A DNA stretch of 43,717 nucleotides, taken from an uncultured Prevotella sp. GTDB taxonomy: Bacteria > Bacteroidota > Bacteroidia > Bacteroidales > Bacteroidaceae. The position numbers and the translations under genes are program-made. Positions 1 to 7,540 of this stretch are shown here, piece by piece. Position 1 is the stretch's first letter. Each line of letters begins with the position of its first letter. The notes under the pieces are model-generated. The model saw only the letters and a program-made list of their open reading frames with translations. It was not told the origin of the DNA and made no database searches. The stretch spans positions 1 to 43,717 of the forward strand of contig CAKPST010000007.1 in NCBI GenBank assembly GCA_934183355.1. Direction: 5' to 3'.

Positions 1-1
1 C

Positions 2-115
2 TTCTATACTCCTCGCACCATCTACAACTATCGCTCTACGATAAAAAGCCGTGCCATTAACCGCGAAACTTTCGAGTCCGACGTCGAGCAGCTGTGCCGT
101 GTAATACACTCCTGA
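2..115 (+). CDS. C-terminal end of a DUF6377-type regulator (partial)
   Basis: An open frame enters the window at its left edge and stops with TGA at 113-115. The 37 visible residues include PRTIYNYRSTIKSRAI, a helix-turn-helix-like tail. I recall similar tails (TIYNYR.K.RNKA) at the C-terminus of Bacteroidales DUF6377 regulators, which are large membrane-associated proteins with an N-terminal sensor part. The sensor and any membrane segments lie outside the window, so ligand and target genes cannot be inferred. The family call rests on one short motif and is tentative. Confidence 0.5.
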   Translation, partial: FYTPRTIYNYRSTIKSRAINRETFESDVEQLCRVIHS

Positions 116-288
116 CAGCAATGCTCTGCACATGTAAATATTGTACTGGCGGTAAGAAATTGTTACAAACTAAATTCTGATTCTAGAGATTTCACGGGTG
201 GTTTTCGCTACATTATGGAGTTATATAGGTGGAAAAAAGTGCCATATCTACCATGAATGGTGTAAGTGCTTGATTGACAACGAATAAT

Positions 289-329
289 AGGATGGTAGGT
301 TTTCGAAAATTACCGAAATCTACCATCCT
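289..329. repeat. Inverted repeat (hairpin palindrome)
   Basis: The arms AGGATGGTAG (289-298) and CTACCATCCT (320-329) are perfectly complementary. Pairing nearly continues inward through TTTTCG and CGAAA. The same word is repeated at 328-338 (CTATCTACCAT) and around 713-732, so this is one copy of a local repeat family. No T-tract follows, so it is not an obvious intrinsic terminator. Confidence 0.75.
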
Positions 330-404
330 ATCTACCATTTTATAACTTTCATCTACCAGCCCTTAGTTAGCATCAGCCAGCGTCAATTTTTATGGCTATT
401 TAGA

Positions 405-514
405 TATGCCGAGTACCAGGGCTTTGTATGCCGAGTATCAAGGTTTTGTATGCCGAGTACTATGGCTTTGTACGCTGAGTACAAGGTCATTGTATGCCGA
501 GTACTTGGCTGTGT
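405..514. repeat. Tandem repeat: five units with an exact 22-bp period
   Basis: Units start at 405, 427, 449, 471 and 493. Each starts with TATGCCGAGTAC or a close variant (TACGCTGAGTAC in unit 4), continues through a more variable middle and mostly ends in GGCTTTG or similar. The period is exactly 22 bases with no indel, not a multiple of three, and no long frame runs through it, so a coding repeat is unlikely. Each unit carries a GTAC or near-GTAC palindrome. Function unknown; protein-binding sites or slippage-derived DNA are both possible. Confidence 0.9.
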
Positions 515-524
515 GCCACTTGCT

Positions 525-581
525 TCAACAATTTATTGGTGACAAATAACCTTCGATAATAAACGGATTGCTCTGTACCAT
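525..581 (-). pseudogene. Possible 5' remnant of an AAA-type ATPase gene
   Basis: A short - strand open frame starts with ATG at 581 and stops with TGA at 525-527, giving 18 residues that include NPFIIEGYLSP. I recall many Bacteroidales AAA ATPases of the Prok-ATPase type starting with NPF...GY.S.EYFCDR, so this resembles the first dozen codons of such a gene, cut off just before the nucleotide-binding region. A consensus-like promoter sits about 55 bp upstream. Next to it lies the 22-bp repeat array, perhaps where the rest of the gene was lost. The match is short and could be coincidence. Confidence 0.35.
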
Positions 582-635
582 AAATAATTACACTATTATG
601 AGTTTTACGTAACGTGGATTTAATAATCCTCACCG

Positions 636-667
636 CAAAGTTACGCTATTATTTTTTTATTACCAAA
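636..667 (-). promoter_or_regulatory. Bacteroidetes-type promoter facing left
   Basis: Read on the - strand, TTTG (664-667) is followed after 20 bases by TAACTTTG (636-643), close to the TTTG-N19-TAnnTTTG consensus. Transcription would run through the 18-codon ATPase-like frame and the 22-bp repeats towards the regulator tail, where no intact - strand gene exists. It may be a relic promoter or drive a small untranslated RNA. Confidence 0.5.
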
Positions 668-730
668 TTATTCTGATGTATTTGTCCATTCATCTCTATG
701 GTAGATGAAGCTCGCAGGATGGTAGATAGG

Positions 731-765
731 ATGGCACATTTCGCCAAAATAGCGAAATGTGCCAT
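731..765. repeat. Perfect 14-bp inverted repeat downstream of the sulfatase gene
   Basis: The arms ATGGCACATTTCGC (731-744) and GCGAAATGTGCCAT (752-765) are exact complements with a 7-base loop. It lies 60 bp downstream of the - strand sulfatase stop, so it could act in 3' end formation, but no T-tract follows on the - strand. A related half-copy (GTGGCACATTTGGCAC) occurs at about 803-818. Confidence 0.8.
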
Positions 766-824
766 GGATTAAATGATTGATAATAAGTGAGTTGTGTCGA
801 TTGTGGCACATTTGGCACTTATTT

Positions 825-2510
825 TTAGAACTCGTCTATATTTTGTAGCTTACGATACTCATCAAGTTGCTTCTGTAGCTGCTTGGTTATCTTCTCATAA
901 CCAGGCTTGCCGTAGAGGTTGTTGAGCTCGTTGGGGTCGTTCTGTAGGTCGTACAGCTCGTTGTAGTTCACAGCGTCGTCCTTAGGTTCGAAGTAGCCTA
1001 TGCTGATGAGTGCCTTGAGAGTGTTGTTCTCGTTGGTGCCCTCTATCTTCTGGTATTTGTTCTCGCTCACAGCGTCGAGTCCACCCTTGCCATAGAAGTG
1101 CATCAGCTTATAGCGGTCGGTGCGAACGCCGTCGTGCTTGCGCACCATGTGATAGGTGGGATAGTCGTAGTAGTGGTAGTAGATGCTTGTGCGCCACTTC
1201 TTCTGTGCATCGCCATTCTCAAGCACTGGCATCAGCGAGCGTCCCACCATCTCCTGCGGTTTCTTCACACCAGCCAGGTCGAGGAAGGTAGGAGCGTAGT
1301 CGATGTTCTGCACCAGTTTGTGGCACACGCTGCCCGGCTTGGTGTGTCCTGGATAGCTGATGATGAGTGGAGTGCGCAGCGACTCCTCGTACATGAATCG
1401 CTTGTCAAACCATCCGTGCTCGCCCATGTAGAATCCTTGGTCGGAGGTGTAGACGATGATGGTGTTGTCGGTGAGTCCGTTCTTGTCAAGATAGTCGAGC
1501 ACACGGCCCACACTCTCGTCGACACTGGCTATCACGGACATGTAGTCGCGTATGTACACCTGATACTTCCAGTTGTCTATGTCTTCGCCCTTGAGGTTGG
1601 CTTCCAGCAGTTTGCGGTTGCGTGGGAAGTAGTATCTGCCCCATGCCGAACGCTGTGCTGGCGTCATGCGGTTGATTTCGCCCATGAGTGCGTTGTACGA
1701 GTCCTTGCTGTCCTCGTTGTTCATGTCGAGCATTTCGGGCACCTTGAAGTCCTGCTCCCAGCGCATGTCCTTAGTCACAGACATCTTTTGTGTGCGCACG
1801 GCAGAGCCGCGTGTGGCATAGTCGTCGTAGAAAGTCTCGGGCAATGGGAATGTCACGTCGTCATACTTGCCGAGGTTCTTGATGTTGGCTTGCCAGTTGC
1901 GGTGGGGTGCCTTGTGATGTAGCAGCAGACAGAAGGGCTTCTGCGGGTCGCGACGGTCCATGAATTCGATGGCGTGGTCGGTGGTGAGGTCGGTGGAGTA
2001 GCCCTCCTCAACTATGTATTTGCCGTCGGGAGTGTCGGTGCCGCGATATTGCGGATTCCAGTATTGACCCTGGTCGTTGTATATGTGATAGTAGTCAAAT
2101 CCCTTAGGGTCGCATCCCATGTGCCACTTGCCCACAACAGCCGTCTGATAGCCAGCCTGCTGAAGCAGTTCGGTGAAGAATGTGCGCGATGTGTCGATGC
2201 CTTCGCCCAGTTGTCGCTGTCCGTTCTGATGGCTGTAGAGTCCGGTCATCAGACATGCGCGTGACGGAGTGGAGAGCGAATTCTCTACAAAGGCGCGGTC
2301 GAAGAGCATGCCACGCTGTGCGATGCGGTCGATATTGGGAGTGGGGGCGAGCTTGCCAATGGCGTGTCCGTAGGCACTGATGCACTGGAATGCGTGGTCG
2401 TCGCACATTATGTACACAATGTTGGGACGCTGAGCTGCAGCCTTCTGCTGAGCCTGTGTCACAGCCGCACAGCATGAGAGAGCCGCAAGTGAAATGATTG
2501 ATTTGTTCAT
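825..2510 (-). CDS. Secreted sulfatase, S1 family, serine-type
   Basis: A 561-residue alkaline-phosphatase-fold sulfatase that would remove sulfate esters from glycans in the periplasm. The N-terminus (MNKSIISLAALSCCAAVTQA) is a signal peptide. Metal-binding aspartates lie in CDDH at 36-39 and in TSDQGF near residue 356. The maturation motif is S-T-P-S-R at 80-84, so the residue converted to formylglycine is Ser80, requiring an anaerobic sulfatase-maturating enzyme that is not in this window. The HHKAPHRNW segment and FPLPETFYDDY recall the S1_11 N-acetylglucosamine-6-sulfatases, but that subfamily is my inference. It follows the other sulfatase gene by 55 bp and is probably cotranscribed, suggesting joint action on host mucin or sulfated polysaccharide. 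Confidence 0.92.
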   Translation of the reverse strand: MNKSIISLAALSCCAAVTQAQQKAAAQRPNIVYIMCDDHAFQCISAYGHAIGKLAPTPNIDRIAQRGMLFDRAFVENSLSTPSRACLMTGLYSHQNGQRQLGEGIDTSRTFFTELLQQAGYQTAVVGKWHMGCDPKGFDYYHIYNDQGQYWNPQYRGTDTPDGKYIVEEGYSTDLTTDHAIEFMDRRDPQKPFCLLLHHKAPHRNWQANIKNLGKYDDVTFPLPETFYDDYATRGSAVRTQKMSVTKDMRWEQDFKVPEMLDMNNEDSKDSYNALMGEINRMTPAQRSAWGRYYFPRNRKLLEANLKGEDIDNWKYQVYIRDYMSVIASVDESVGRVLDYLDKNGLTDNTIIVYTSDQGFYMGEHGWFDKRFMYEESLRTPLIISYPGHTKPGSVCHKLVQNIDYAPTFLDLAGVKKPQEMVGRSLMPVLENGDAQKKWRTSIYYHYYDYPTYHMVRKHDGVRTDRYKLMHFYGKGGLDAVSENKYQKIEGTNENNTLKALISIGYFEPKDDAVNYNELYDLQNDPNELNNLYGKPGYEKITKQLQKQLDEYRKLQNIDEF

Positions 2511-2565
2511 AATGATGTATGATTGGTTTTAAAATATGTTGTTTTGGTTGTGCAGTATGGCCTTT

Positions 2566-4107
2566 TTAGTAGGGCAGTGTCACCTTGAACATCGGGTTGT
2601 CTCTATGCTCTTGCTTTATCACGTCCACCAGTTCGCTCACTATGTCGGGATGCTGTGCCGCGATGTCGTGGTCCTCGTGTATGTCGTTGGCAAGGTTGTA
2701 GAGGCGCGGTTTGCCATTGACGACGATGAGTTTCCAGTCGCCGCGTCGCACACCAATCTGGTCGGTCTCATGAAACTCCCAATACAGATGTTCGTGTTTC
2801 TGCTGTTCAGCGTCGTTGCCCAGTAGTGTAGGCACGATAGAGAGTCCGTCGAATCCGTCGCCTGGCAGCGAACGGTTGGTGTAGCGCTTGCTGAAATTCT
2901 TCACTCCGGCGAGTTCGCAGAATGTAGGCATGAGGTCGTAGAAGGCAAAAGGTAGGTCGCTCACCGAGCCAGCTTTGATATGTTCAGGCCACCATGCTAT
3001 GAACGGTATGCGTATGCCACCCTCGTAGCACTGGCGTTTCAGACCGCGCAGCTTGCCATCACGTCCGAAGTATTCGGGGTCGGCGCCGCCCTCCTCGTGA
3101 GGACCGTTGTCGGATGTGAATATCACGATGGTGTTGCGGTCGAGTCCTTTAGCCTTGAGCTTGTCCATCACTTCGCCCACGTAGGCATCAAGACGGGTTA
3201 TCATTCCGGCAAACTGTGCATGCGTATGCTCCACGGCATTATATCGCGAACCTTCCTGTCCGCCCCATGTCTTGTCTACGAAGAACTTCTGTTTGTAGGC
3301 TTTGAGTATCTGGTCGTCGGGCTGAGCAAGCTCGGCGTGGGGCAGCGTGTAGGTGAGAAATCCCACGAACGGATGCTGAGCGTCTTGGCGGTCAATCCAT
3401 TCGAGAGCCTTGTCGTGGATGATGCGTGCCGAATACTGAGTGCGCTTAGAGTAGTCGGGTCCGAACATTGGATACTTGATGTTCTGCTCCATCACCTCGC
3501 GCACCACAGCCGTGTCGCCCATAGAGCGTGAGTAGCGGTTGAGGAAGTTGGGATAGTAGAGATGAGCCTGGAATTGGCATATATAACCATAGAACTCGTC
3601 GATGCCACGCTTGTCGGGAGTAGATGCCGAACCCTCGTATCCTCCAGCCCACTTGCCGAAGACGCCAGTGCGATAGCCACGGTCCTTGAGCATCTCGGGC
3701 AGAATCTTGTGGTTGGGGTCGTATGGCTCCTGTCCCACCACAGCGAAGTCGACATTGTTGCCATACATCACCGTGTCGTTGTACGACCAGTATTCCTTGT
3801 TGCCACGCACATGTCCGTGACCAGAGTGTTGTCCGGTCATAATCGAGGCACGTGAAGGAGCCGAGACGGGCGAACCAGCATAAGCCTGCGTGAAGCGCAT
3901 GCCCTCGGCAGCCATGCGGTCAATGTTGGGTGTAGAGATGAAGGGTTGTCCATAGCATGCGAGGTCGCCGTAGCCCATGTCGTCGCATAGTATGAAGAGT
4001 ATGTTTGGACGTGATGTGTCTGTCTTCTGCGTCTTAGTAGGTTTGGCACATAGCAGTGTTGGCATGCAAGCCAGACAAGCAGATGTGAATAGAATTTTAT
4101 TGTTCAT
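2566..4107 (-). CDS. Secreted arylsulfatase-like sulfatase, S1 family, serine-type
   Basis: A 513-residue sulfatase with a signal peptide ending near residue 21. CDDMGYGDL at 41-49 provides metal ligands. The maturation motif is S-A-P-S-R at 82-86 with Ser82 as the formylglycine precursor. FTSDNGPHEEGG in the second half is the conserved C-terminal metal site. It is the first gene of the two-sulfatase pair, with a consensus promoter 42 bp upstream. It diverges from the downstream sulfatase, so the two probably cut different sulfate positions. The substrate cannot be told from sequence alone; no SusC/SusD pair or glycoside hydrolase is adjacent. Confidence 0.92.
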   Translation of the reverse strand: MNNKILFTSACLACMPTLLCAKPTKTQKTDTSRPNILFILCDDMGYGDLACYGQPFISTPNIDRMAAEGMRFTQAYAGSPVSAPSRASIMTGQHSGHGHVRGNKEYWSYNDTVMYGNNVDFAVVGQEPYDPNHKILPEMLKDRGYRTGVFGKWAGGYEGSASTPDKRGIDEFYGYICQFQAHLYYPNFLNRYSRSMGDTAVVREVMEQNIKYPMFGPDYSKRTQYSARIIHDKALEWIDRQDAQHPFVGFLTYTLPHAELAQPDDQILKAYKQKFFVDKTWGGQEGSRYNAVEHTHAQFAGMITRLDAYVGEVMDKLKAKGLDRNTIVIFTSDNGPHEEGGADPEYFGRDGKLRGLKRQCYEGGIRIPFIAWWPEHIKAGSVSDLPFAFYDLMPTFCELAGVKNFSKRYTNRSLPGDGFDGLSIVPTLLGNDAEQQKHEHLYWEFHETDQIGVRRGDWKLIVVNGKPRLYNLANDIHEDHDIAAQHPDIVSELVDVIKQEHRDNPMFKVTLPY

Positions 4108-4148
4108 CGTGTAGATTGTGTGAATAATAAGTAGAATAGATGTTTATG

Positions 4149-4179
4149 CAAAGGTAAAAAAAAAAGATGAACGAACAAA
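4149..4179 (-). promoter_or_regulatory. Promoter of the sulfatase pair
   Basis: On the - strand TTTG (4176-4179) is followed after exactly 19 bases by TACCTTTG (4149-4156), a full match to the Bacteroidetes promoter consensus. It lies 42 bp upstream of the ATG at 4107 and just downstream of the large inverted repeat at 4195-4268. Confidence 0.8.
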
Positions 4180-4194
4180 AAATATCAATTAAGA

Positions 4195-4268
4195 ATAATA
4201 TTGCAGTTTGGTTCCCAAGAGGTATTGTTTGGAGACCATATCTCTTGGGAACCAAACTGCAATATTAT
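4195..4268. repeat. Perfect 27-bp inverted repeat between trpG and the sulfatase promoter
   Basis: The left arm 4195-4221 (contains TTGCAGTTTGGTTCCC) and right arm 4242-4268 (contains GGGAACCAAACTGCAA) are exact reverse complements with a 20-base spacer. It lies 50 bp past the trpG stop codon and 15 bp upstream of the -33 box of the sulfatase promoter. It may terminate the trp operon; a T6 run lies about 10 bases beyond it on the - strand, further than usual for an intrinsic terminator. A MITE-like insertion or an operator are alternatives. Confidence 0.85.
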
Positions 4269-4318
4269 GACTTGAGACACAGCATTTAATGATGTGAGGT
4301 TTCTGTGTCAGGAATTCT

Positions 4319-4885
4319 TTATTCTCCCACAAGGAAGTTGTTGACAATGGTGCGACCCTCTGGTGTGAGCACACTCTCGGGATGAAACTGTATGCCGTGT
4401 ATGTCATACTTGCGGTGACGCAATGCCATGATTTCGCCGTCGTCCGACACTGCTGTCGTCTCAAGCACTGCGGGCATGCTGTCGCGTGCCACTACCCAAC
4501 TGTGATAGCGTCCCATCTTCACACGCTCGGGCAAACCACGGAATAGGTAGTCGTTGCCGAGTTGTGTGCCTTCGGTCTGCACGCCGTGGTAGACATCCTT
4601 GAGGTTTTCGAGACGTGCACCGAACACTTCGCCGATGGCTTGATGTCCGAGGCAAACGCCAAGGATGGGCTTCTTGCCAGCATACGTGCTTATCACGTCG
4701 AGTAGCAGACCAGCCTCCGAGGGAATGCCAGGTCCGGGACTGAGTATTATCTTGTCGTAAGACTCCAGGTCCTGCATGTTGAACTTGTCGTTGCGCACCA
4801 CCGTCACATCGGCTCCAAGTTCTTTTAGAAGATGTGATAGATTGTAGGTGAACGAGTCGTAGTTGTCGATTATTACTGTTTTCAT
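4319..4885 (-). CDS. trpG: Anthranilate synthase component II (glutamine amidotransferase)
   Basis: A 188-residue class I glutamine amidotransferase that supplies ammonia to TrpE for conversion of chorismate to anthranilate. The nucleophile is Cys78 in GVCLGHQAIG, and the His-Glu pair is in GIQFHPESVLTPEG near the C-terminus. Length and motifs fit stand-alone TrpG; PabA is a near relative, but the position 19 bp after trpE argues for tryptophan synthesis (a shared role is possible). It is the last gene of the trp operon. Confidence 0.95.
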   Translation of the reverse strand: MKTVIIDNYDSFTYNLSHLLKELGADVTVVRNDKFNMQDLESYDKIILSPGPGIPSEAGLLLDVISTYAGKKPILGVCLGHQAIGEVFGARLENLKDVYHGVQTEGTQLGNDYLFRGLPERVKMGRYHSWVVARDSMPAVLETTAVSDDGEIMALRHRKYDIHGIQFHPESVLTPEGRTIVNNFLVGE

Positions 4886-4904
4886 AAAAATATATATGTT
4901 TGTT

Positions 4905-6302
4905 TTATTCTTTTTCTGCCTCCTTTATTGCTTTTCTTAAAGCTCCGAGTTTGTTGTTCACTTCCTGCAATTCGTATTCCACGTCGCTTTTGGCTACGAT
5001 GCCACCGCCAGCCTGAAACCACAGCTCGCCACCACGACTTACGAATGTGCGGATGGTGATGGCTTGGTTGAGATTGCCGTTGAGCCCGATGAAGCCAACA
5101 CATCCGCCATAGGCACCGCGGTTGTGTGGTTCGAGTTCGGAGATTATCTGCATGGCTCGCACCTTAGGCGCACCCGACAGCGTTCCGGCAGGGAAGGTGT
5201 CTATGAAAGCCTTGACAGGGTCGGCACCCTCGTCGAGTGTTCCGCTGACACGGCTTACGAGATGGACAACATGCGAATAGTATTGCAGGTCTTTGTAGAA
5301 GTCAACCTTAACGTCATGGCAGTTGCGCGACAAGTCGTTGCGTGCAAGGTCGACGAGCATCACGTGTTCGGCATTCTCCTTTGGATCGTTGCGCAGATAT
5401 TCGGCAGCGCGTCGGTCGGCATCTGCATCACCAGTGCGTCGTGTCGTTCCGGCGATGGGGTCGATGAATGCCTTGCCGTTCTCTATGCGGCAGTGGGTCT
5501 CGGGCGATGAGCCGAAGATGCGGAATCCGCCAAAGTCGAAGTAGAACAGGTAAGGGCTCGGATTGATGCTACGCAGTGTGCGGTAGAGTTTGAAGTCGTC
5601 GCCCTCGTAGTGCTGTATGAATCGTCGTGACAGCACCACCTGGAACACATCGCCACGCAGACAGTGCTGTATGCCACGTCGGATGTTGGCACGGTGCTCG
5701 TCGTCGGAGAGTGGCGACGTGCATTCGCCCACGGCACGAAAACCGAAGTCTTGCTCCGAAGGAGAATTGAGCGAGCGAGCAAGGTCGGCAAGAGCCGTTT
5801 CGCCACCGAGTGAGAGCAGTTTGAGACGACTATTGTAGTGGTCGAATACGATGATGTCCCTATACATTATATATAGAATGTCGGGAGCATCGTTTTCGGC
5901 TTGCGTCTCGTCCTTCACGTTGATGTGCTCGAAGTAGCGCACGGCGTTGAACGTGGTATAGCCGAAGAGTCCGAACGTAGAACTGTCGTCGCCCTTGATG
6001 TCAAAGCGACTGATGAAGTCGTTGATGGCTTGGTCGCATGTGTAATTGTCGTCGACGGCATGCTTCTCTACAACTCCACCCGGCAACTTAGAGGTAGCCA
6101 CACCATGTCCTATGGCAATGCTGCCGATGGGGTGTACGGCTATGAATGAGCGCGAACTTGCCCGGTCGTGATAGTCGCTGCATTCCATCAGTGCGCTCTG
6201 CACTCCCTTGAAGCGCAGGCGCATGTATATAGACACAGGGGTGTAGAGGTCGGCGAGCATTGTGCGTGATGCCACCTGATAGGTGAATTTAGAATTTTCC
6301 AT
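4905..6302 (-). CDS. trpE: Anthranilate synthase component I
   Basis: A chorismate-binding enzyme that makes anthranilate with TrpG. The start at 6302 (MENSKFTYQ, 465 residues) is preferred over an in-frame upstream start at 6329, because the N-terminus then resembles other TrpE proteins; it overlaps trpB by 14 bases, suggesting translational coupling. The C-terminal half carries conserved chorismate-binding blocks: DPIAGTTRRTGDADADRRA, LVDLARNDLSRNC and FPAGTLSGAPKVRAM. The QAGGGIVAKSD segment near the end is also typical. Feedback inhibition by tryptophan through the N-terminal domain is expected from the family. Confidence 0.95.
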   Translation of the reverse strand: MENSKFTYQVASRTMLADLYTPVSIYMRLRFKGVQSALMECSDYHDRASSRSFIAVHPIGSIAIGHGVATSKLPGGVVEKHAVDDNYTCDQAINDFISRFDIKGDDSSTFGLFGYTTFNAVRYFEHINVKDETQAENDAPDILYIMYRDIIVFDHYNSRLKLLSLGGETALADLARSLNSPSEQDFGFRAVGECTSPLSDDEHRANIRRGIQHCLRGDVFQVVLSRRFIQHYEGDDFKLYRTLRSINPSPYLFYFDFGGFRIFGSSPETHCRIENGKAFIDPIAGTTRRTGDADADRRAAEYLRNDPKENAEHVMLVDLARNDLSRNCHDVKVDFYKDLQYYSHVVHLVSRVSGTLDEGADPVKAFIDTFPAGTLSGAPKVRAMQIISELEPHNRGAYGGCVGFIGLNGNLNQAITIRTFVSRGGELWFQAGGGIVAKSDVEYELQEVNNKLGALRKAIKEAEKE

Positions 6303-7500
6303 AGTCTCCTGCCATTTCCTTGTTCTCAAGATAAGTTTCTACATCCTTGTCGCCACGTCCACTGACGGTGAGCACCACCACGTCGTCCTTCTTGAACTTG
6401 ACATGTTGCAGAGCAGCTATGGCGTGAGCCGACTCGATGGCAGGAATGATGCCCTCCATGCGTGTCAGTTCGTAGCCACCACGTATAGCCTCGTCGTCCT
6501 TGATGGCGAGCACTTCGACACGACCTTGCTCGGCAAGGTTGGCGTGCATAGGTCCTACGCCCGGATAGTCGAGTCCGGCAGAAATGGTAAATGCCTCCTC
6601 TATCTGTCCGTCCTCGGTCTGCATGACGAGTGTGCGTGCACCATGCAGTATGCCCTCGGTGCCACAGTGTATGGTGGCTGCAGTATAGTTGGTGTCGATG
6701 CCATGTCCTGCAGCCTCGGCAAGCACTATTTTCACCTTTTCGTTGTCGACATAGTGGTAGATGGTGCCAGCAGCGTTGCTGCCGCCTCCGATGCAAGCCA
6801 CAAGACAGTCGGGATAGTCACGACCAATCTTCTCCTGCAACTGCCATTTGAGTTCTTCGGAGATGATGCTCTGCATGCGAGCTACGATGTCGGGATAGGG
6901 ATGCGGACCCATTGTCGAGCCGACGATATAGAATGTGTCTTGCGGATGGCAGCACCAGTCGCGTATAGCCTCCGAGCAAGCGTCGCTCAGAGTCATGTTG
7001 CCCGTGGTGACGGGATGTACTGTTGCACCGAGCATTCGCATACGCTCCACGTTGGTATGTTGGCGCTCCACGTCGGTCTTGCCCATGAATATCTCGCACT
7101 TCATATCCATCAGAGCGCATACTGTGGCAGTGGCTACACCATGCTGTCCTGCACCCGTCTCGGCAATGATGCGTGTCTTGCCCATCTTCTTAGCCATGAG
7201 TATCTGTCCGATGGTGTTGTTTATCTTGTGTGCGCCAGTATGGTTGAGGTCTTCGCGCTTCAGATATAGGCGGCATCCGTATTTCTCGCTCATGCGTCGT
7301 GCATAGTAGAGTGGCGAGGGACGGCCCACGTAGTCGCGCAGCAGTTCGCGATATTCGCGTTTGAACTCGTCGCTCTCGATGATGGGCAGATAAGCCTGCT
7401 GGAGGTCGGTGACACACTTGTATAATATCTCGGGGACGTAGGCACCGCCAAAACGTCCGTAGAAGCCATTATGTGGGGTAGATGTATAACTCTTTGTCAT
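6289..7500 (-). CDS. trpB: Tryptophan synthase beta chain
   Basis: A 403-residue PLP enzyme that joins indole and serine to tryptophan, working with TrpA. The PLP lysine is Lys92 in NHTGAHKINNT, the glycine-rich phosphate loop is GGGSNAAG in the second half, and YVPEILYKC near the N-terminus is typical. The length and the N-terminal GFYGRFGGAYVPE segment fit TrpB1 rather than the longer TrpB2 type. It follows trpA by 40 bp, the widest gap in the operon, with no clear promoter in it, and overlaps the start of trpE. Confidence 0.96.
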   Translation of the reverse strand: MTKSYTSTPHNGFYGRFGGAYVPEILYKCVTDLQQAYLPIIESDEFKREYRELLRDYVGRPSPLYYARRMSEKYGCRLYLKREDLNHTGAHKINNTIGQILMAKKMGKTRIIAETGAGQHGVATATVCALMDMKCEIFMGKTDVERQHTNVERMRMLGATVHPVTTGNMTLSDACSEAIRDWCCHPQDTFYIVGSTMGPHPYPDIVARMQSIISEELKWQLQEKIGRDYPDCLVACIGGGSNAAGTIYHYVDNEKVKIVLAEAAGHGIDTNYTAATIHCGTEGILHGARTLVMQTEDGQIEEAFTISAGLDYPGVGPMHANLAEQGRVEVLAIKDDEAIRGGYELTRMEGIIPAIESAHAIAALQHVKFKKDDVVVLTVSGRGDKDVETYLENKEMAGDYGKF

Positions 7501-7540
7501 GTTGTATATAGTTTTAGGGTAGGGCTTTATTTTTTTTATT

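Larger units (their letters stand above)
116..824. other. 709-bp repeat-rich intergenic region
   Basis: No intact gene was found between the regulator tail and the sulfatase stop codon. The stretch is AT-rich and holds two hairpin-forming inverted repeats, a five-unit 22-bp tandem repeat, a - strand promoter-like sequence and an 18-codon open frame resembling the start of an ATPase gene (each listed separately). Short words related to GGTAGAT and GGCACAT recur at about 240-250, 289-337, 700-765 and 803-820, so much of the region is built from related repeat units. Confidence 0.7.

Noticed and set aside
405..514. 22-bp tandem array as a CRISPR
   Set aside because: There are no spacer-repeat alternation and no cas genes; units are adjacent with a variable middle of only about 10 bases.
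1098..1922. Long + strand open frame inside the sulfatase gene
   Set aside because: It lies wholly antisense to a sulfatase with complete motifs, and its translation is compositionally odd (very rich in Val and His).
6283..7269. 328-codon + strand open frame over trpB
   Set aside because: Antisense to trpB, which has all catalytic motifs; no family features in the shadow.
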